64,000 nt of DNA, from assembly GCA_964351655.1 (NCBI GenBank), contig CAYGPD010000002.1, positions 111,526 through 175,525 of the forward strand, in the 5' to 3' direction. Below the pieces are notes generated by a model. It was not told the DNA's origin. It saw only the letters and a program-made list of their open reading frames with translations, and ran no database searches. The position numbers were made by a program, and so were the translations under genes. This document shows, piece after piece, positions 60,647-64,000 of the stretch (positions are counted from its first letter, which is position 1; each line of letters begins with the position of its first letter). The DNA comes from Hirschia sp964351655. Its GTDB lineage: Bacteria; Pseudomonadota; Alphaproteobacteria; Caulobacterales; Hyphomonadaceae.

Positions 60647-62244
60647 GCGCACCAACACTAGAATCAAAAATTGACCTCGGTTCTGAAACTTTCAAAAGAC
60701 GTCATGCGACGAACAAGCAATTAAGCGCTGAGCTTAGAGAGCGTATATCAAAAATAGCTCTTGGCGGCTCGCAAAAATCTCGCGATAAGCATGTTGCACG
60801 GGGTAAACTTCTGCCGCGTGATCGTGTGACACAACTTCTTGATGCAGGCTCTCCTTTTCTGGAACTAAGTCAACTTGCAGCATATGATATTTACGACAAT
60901 GAAGTGCCTGGCGGCGGTATCATATGCGGTGTTGGACGTGTAAGTGGCCGCCAAGTCATGATCGTCGCAAATGATGCGACTGTGAAAGGTGGAACTTACT
61001 TCCCGCTTACCGCTAAAAAACATCTGCGTGCTCAGGAAATAGCAGAAGAAAATCATTTACCTTGTATTTATCTGGTGGATTCAGGTGGTGCAAACCTACC
61101 TCACCAGAGTGAGGTCTTCCCTGACCGCGACCATTTTGGTCGTGTGTTCTTTAATCAAGCAAATATGTCGGCGAAGGGTATTCCGCAAATTGCTTGTGTG
61201 ATGGGGAGTTGTACAGCGGGCGGCGCTTATGTTCCTGCCATGTGCGATGAATCTATCATCGTGCGCGGCCAAGGCACTATCTTTCTAGCAGGTCCACCTT
61301 TGGTGAAAGCCGCTACTGGTGAAGAAATTACCGCCGAAGAGCTGGGCGGTGCGGATACGCACGGTCGAAAGTCAGGTTTGGTAGATCATGTGGCAGATGA
61401 TGACGATCACGCACTAACTATTGTGCGTGATATTATTTCAACGCTTCCTCCTCAAACATTACCTGAGTTGAACATCAAACAGGTTAAAGCGCCATTATAT
61501 GATGCGGATGAAATCTATGGTCTCATCCCCGAAGATCTAAAAACACCCTATGATGTGCGTGAAATTATTGCCCGCCTTGTCGACGGAAGCGAGTTTCACG
61601 AATTTAAAGCGACCTTTGGTGAAACACTCGTTTGTGGCTTTGCTCACATATGGGGAATGCCTGTTGCAATCTTGGCCAATAACGGCGTGCTATTTTCAGA
61701 GAGCGCTCAAAAAGGCGCGCACTTTATTGAGTTAGCCTGCCAACGGAAGATCCCTTTATTGTTCTTGCAGAACATTTCTGGCTTTATGGTTGGAGGCAAG
61801 TATGAAGCGGAAGGGATCGCGAAACACGGTGCCAAAATGGTAACAGCCGTTGCGACCGCGCAAGTACCAAAAATTACAGTGTTAATCGGCGGTAGCTTTG
61901 GCGCAGGAAATTACGGGATGTGTGGACGCGCCTATTCACCCCGCTACCTATTTACGTGGCCAAACAGCCGCATCAGCGTCATGGCGGGGGAACAAGCTGC
62001 AAGCGTTATGGCAACCGTAAACCGTGACGCCGCAAACTGGACGCCAGAACAGGCAGAAGCCTTCAAAAAGCCTATTCGCGAAAAATATGAAGCTGAAGGT
62101 AGTCCATATTTCGCATCCGCACGATTATGGGATGATGGGATCATAGACCCTGCCCAAACACGTGATGCAGTAGGCCTAGCTCTTGCCTCCACACTTAATG
62201 CTCCAATTAAAGATCATGCCCAATTTGGCATGTTTAGGATGTAG
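60643..62244 (+). CDS. liuB: 3-methylcrotonyl-CoA carboxylase carboxyltransferase (beta) subunit
   Basis: A 533-residue carboxyltransferase subunit that adds the carboxyl group from biotin to 3-methylcrotonyl-CoA. Typical segments are RDRVTQLLDAGSPFLEL, GVGRVSGRQVMIVANDATVK, MGSCTAGGAYVPAMCDE, FLAGPPLVKAATGEE and QNISGFMVGGKYE. GGAYVPAM and the FLAGPPLV sequence separate it from propionyl-CoA carboxylase. It overlaps liuA by four bases and ends just before the alpha subunit gene. Confidence 0.96.
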   Translation: MSAPTLESKIDLGSETFKRRHATNKQLSAELRERISKIALGGSQKSRDKHVARGKLLPRDRVTQLLDAGSPFLELSQLAAYDIYDNEVPGGGIICGVGRVSGRQVMIVANDATVKGGTYFPLTAKKHLRAQEIAEENHLPCIYLVDSGGANLPHQSEVFPDRDHFGRVFFNQANMSAKGIPQIACVMGSCTAGGAYVPAMCDESIIVRGQGTIFLAGPPLVKAATGEEITAEELGGADTHGRKSGLVDHVADDDDHALTIVRDIISTLPPQTLPELNIKQVKAPLYDADEIYGLIPEDLKTPYDVREIIARLVDGSEFHEFKATFGETLVCGFAHIWGMPVAILANNGVLFSESAQKGAHFIELACQRKIPLLFLQNISGFMVGGKYEAEGIAKHGAKMVTAVATAQVPKITVLIGGSFGAGNYGMCGRAYSPRYLFTWPNSRISVMAGEQAASVMATVNRDAANWTPEQAEAFKKPIREKYEAEGSPYFASARLWDDGIIDPAQTRDAVGLALASTLNAPIKDHAQFGMFRM

Positions 62245-62248
62245 CGCC

Positions 62249-64000
62249 ATGATAAATAAAATACTGATCGCCAACCGCGGCGAAATCGCATGTCGTATAA
62301 TTCGAACAGCTCAAGAAATGGGTATCGCTACTGTTGCAGTTTATTCCGATGCCGACGTAAATGCGCTGCATACACTATCCGCAGATGAGGCAGTCCATAT
62401 TGGCCCTTCTCCCGCTGTGGAGAGCTATCTTATTGGTGAAAAAATTATAGCTGCCGCAAAGCAAACCGGCGCGGACGCAATCCATCCGGGATATGGTTTT
62501 TTGTCTGAAAACGCGGCTTTTGCAGATGCAGTTGTAGCAGCAGGAATTACATGGATTGGCCCTAAATCCTCATCCATTCGCGCGATGGGCTTAAAGGATG
62601 CTGCTAAAACGCTTATGGAAAAAGCGGGCGTTCCCTGCACGCCTGGTTATCTTGGAGAGGATCAGTCTGTAAAGCGTCTGGAAAAAGAAGCTAAAGCAAT
62701 TGGATACCCTGTCCTTATCAAAGCTGTTGCTGGCGGCGGCGGTAAGGGTATGCGCAAAGTAGACAATGCTAAAGACTTTGCTGAATCTCTCAAATCATGC
62801 CAACGCGAAGCCTCTTCTTCCTTTGGTGATGATCGGGTATTATTGGAAAAATGGATTACAGCTCCGCGTCATATTGAAGTGCAAATATTTGGAGACAAAC
62901 ACGGAAATGTTGTCCATTTATTTGAACGAGACTGTACACTTCAACGCCGCCATCAAAAGGTTATTGAAGAAGCCCCCGCATTTGGCATGGACGAAATCAC
63001 CCGTGCTCGTATCTGTGAAACGGCGGTACTCGCGGCCAAAGCCGTTGACTATGAGGGTGCAGGTACTATCGAATTTATTGCTGATGCATCAGGCGCCCTA
63101 AATGCCGATAGCATCTGGTTCATGGAAATGAATACGCGTTTGCAAGTGGAACATCCCGTTACAGAGGCAATCACTGGCGTTGATCTTGTAGAATGGCAGA
63201 TACGTGTAGCTGCAGGTGAGCCAATTCCTGTCAAACAGGAAGATTTAAGTATTAATGGATGGGCTATGGAGGCACGCCTCTATTCCGAAAACCCTAGCAA
63301 TGGATTTTTACCTTCAATTGGTAAAATCAAGCACCTTAATATGCCCTATAATGTGCGAGTAGATACTGGAATCCAAGACGGCGCTGAAATCACACCTTTT
63401 TATGATCCGATGGTTGCGAAACTAATTGTTCATGAAGAAAGTCGAGAACTTGCTATGCATAGCCTCGCTGCAGCGTGTGAAAACGTATCGACTTATCCAG
63501 TGATCAACAATGCAGGTTTTCTTTACAATCTTCTAAACCATGAAGCATTTGAAGCGGGAAACTATACTACCGGATTCATTGATACAAATTTGGAGGCTCT
63601 TACAAGAAAACCTCCACTCGAAGCTGATAAGCTTACAGCTATTTCTCTTTTCATGACTGATGACGAAAGGTCCGGTCCATGGACAGAATTATTCGGCTTC
63701 AGAAACGGCTCTAAAGCTGATCTCTCAATGCGGATATGTGTAGACGCAGACATTCGAACGATAACTGTGGACCCCATTTGCGATGAATACCCTTATTGGG
63801 AGAAGGTTGCAGGTGGGGTATTAACGATCGACCAAGGTTGGCCATATCTAATATCGTTACCGAGAGGCAAAGCTAAATCAAGTTCTGGTGAGCTATCGGA
63901 CGGTCAGATCACCTCGCCTATGCCAGGTAAAATATTGTCTTTATCGGTTGCAAAAGGAGATGATGTAACCAAAGGCCAGCCCCTCGTAACACTTGAAGCT
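62249..64000 (+). CDS. liuD: 3-methylcrotonyl-CoA carboxylase biotin (alpha) subunit, 3' end missing
   Basis: The frame from ATG 62249 runs 584 codons without a stop to the end of the window. The start MINKILIANRGEIACRIIRT is the biotin carboxylase N-terminus, followed by the ATP-grasp motif GGGGKGMRKV, LEKWITAPRHIEVQIFGD, ERDCTLQRRHQKVIEEAP and MNTRLQVEHPVTE. The last residues (SPMPGKILSLSVAKGDDV and LVTLEA) are the start of the biotinyl domain; the lysine of the MKM motif lies just past the edge. The upstream ribosome site is weak, as expected for coupled genes. The missing part would finish the 650-670 residue protein. Confidence 0.95.
   Translation, partial: MINKILIANRGEIACRIIRTAQEMGIATVAVYSDADVNALHTLSADEAVHIGPSPAVESYLIGEKIIAAAKQTGADAIHPGYGFLSENAAFADAVVAAGITWIGPKSSSIRAMGLKDAAKTLMEKAGVPCTPGYLGEDQSVKRLEKEAKAIGYPVLIKAVAGGGGKGMRKVDNAKDFAESLKSCQREASSSFGDDRVLLEKWITAPRHIEVQIFGDKHGNVVHLFERDCTLQRRHQKVIEEAPAFGMDEITRARICETAVLAAKAVDYEGAGTIEFIADASGALNADSIWFMEMNTRLQVEHPVTEAITGVDLVEWQIRVAAGEPIPVKQEDLSINGWAMEARLYSENPSNGFLPSIGKIKHLNMPYNVRVDTGIQDGAEITPFYDPMVAKLIVHEESRELAMHSLAAACENVSTYPVINNAGFLYNLLNHEAFEAGNYTTGFIDTNLEALTRKPPLEADKLTAISLFMTDDERSGPWTELFGFRNGSKADLSMRICVDADIRTITVDPICDEYPYWEKVAGGVLTIDQGWPYLISLPRGKAKSSSGELSDGQITSPMPGKILSLSVAKGDDVTKGQPLVTLEA

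Noticed and set aside
1..64000. Search for tRNA/rRNA genes, insertion sequences, integrases, prophage genes, toxin-antitoxin pairs and CRISPR repeats
   Set aside because: None was seen by reading. The gene content and composition look uniform, with no sign of a recently acquired island.

Overview
This window reads as ordinary chromosome of a free-living, probably aquatic Gram-negative bacterium, most likely an alphaproteobacterium of moderate to low GC. The grounds are lipoproteins, a porin and a TonB receptor (outer membrane), a NasS/NasT-controlled nitrate assimilation cluster, type B PutA paired with an Lrp-type regulator, and complete branched-chain amino acid catabolism. A Hyphomonadaceae-like host is a guess from the gene mix and base composition. 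No tRNA, rRNA, insertion sequence, prophage or CRISPR array was seen. Coding density is high and the genes lie in compact operons.

Layout. 1-4.6 kb: end of a lipoprotein gene, two pirin-family genes facing a shared terminator, an FMN azoreductase with a divergent LysR regulator, and a class II aldolase. 4.6-8.9 kb: PutR and PutA for proline catabolism. 8.9-11.5 kb: a His-rich, ZnuD-like TonB receptor behind a small His-containing membrane protein and a strong Zur-box-like palindrome. 11.6-13.9 kb: moaD, moaE and cobyric acid synthase. 13.9-18.9 kb: an LpxH-like phosphatase and the methionine catabolism group mdeB-mdeA with divergent mdeR. 19-22 kb: a DEDDh exonuclease and an FdhF/YdeP-type molybdoenzyme. 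22.2-31.7 kb: branched-chain 2-oxoacid dehydrogenase (E1a, E1b, E2, E3) and a valine degradation operon (mmsB, acyl-CoA dehydrogenase, enoyl-CoA hydratase, mmsA). 32.2-36.5 kb: a DUF885 metallopeptidase-like lipoprotein and Tex. 36.6-40 kb: a multi-sensor histidine kinase with two stand-alone receivers. 40.1-43.6 kb: an iodotyrosine-deiodinase-like nitroreductase, a pseudouridine synthase, and a two-gene operon of a JmjC-like cupin plus a GNAT acyltransferase. 44-58.2 kb: nitrate assimilation. A porin, nasT and nasS run rightward and meet a leftward operon nrtA, nrtB, fused nrtCD, nirB, nirD, nasA and a siroheme methyltransferase. 58.5-64 kb: a LysR regulator divergent from liuA-liuB-liuD for leucine degradation; liuD is cut by the window end just before its biotinylation motif.

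Together the genes describe an amino-acid-using heterotroph (Pro, Met, Val/Leu/Ile) that assimilates nitrate. Two molybdoenzymes (NasA and the FdhF-like protein) explain the need for moaDE, and the SUMT gene supplies siroheme to NirB. The most interesting points are the Zur-box/receptor/small-protein unit, two leader regions with hairpins resembling NasT (ANTAR) targets, a fused NrtCD whose first ATPase has lost its switch histidine, a deiodinase-like nitroreductase with its substrate triad intact, and the uncharacterised JmjC-GNAT pair.
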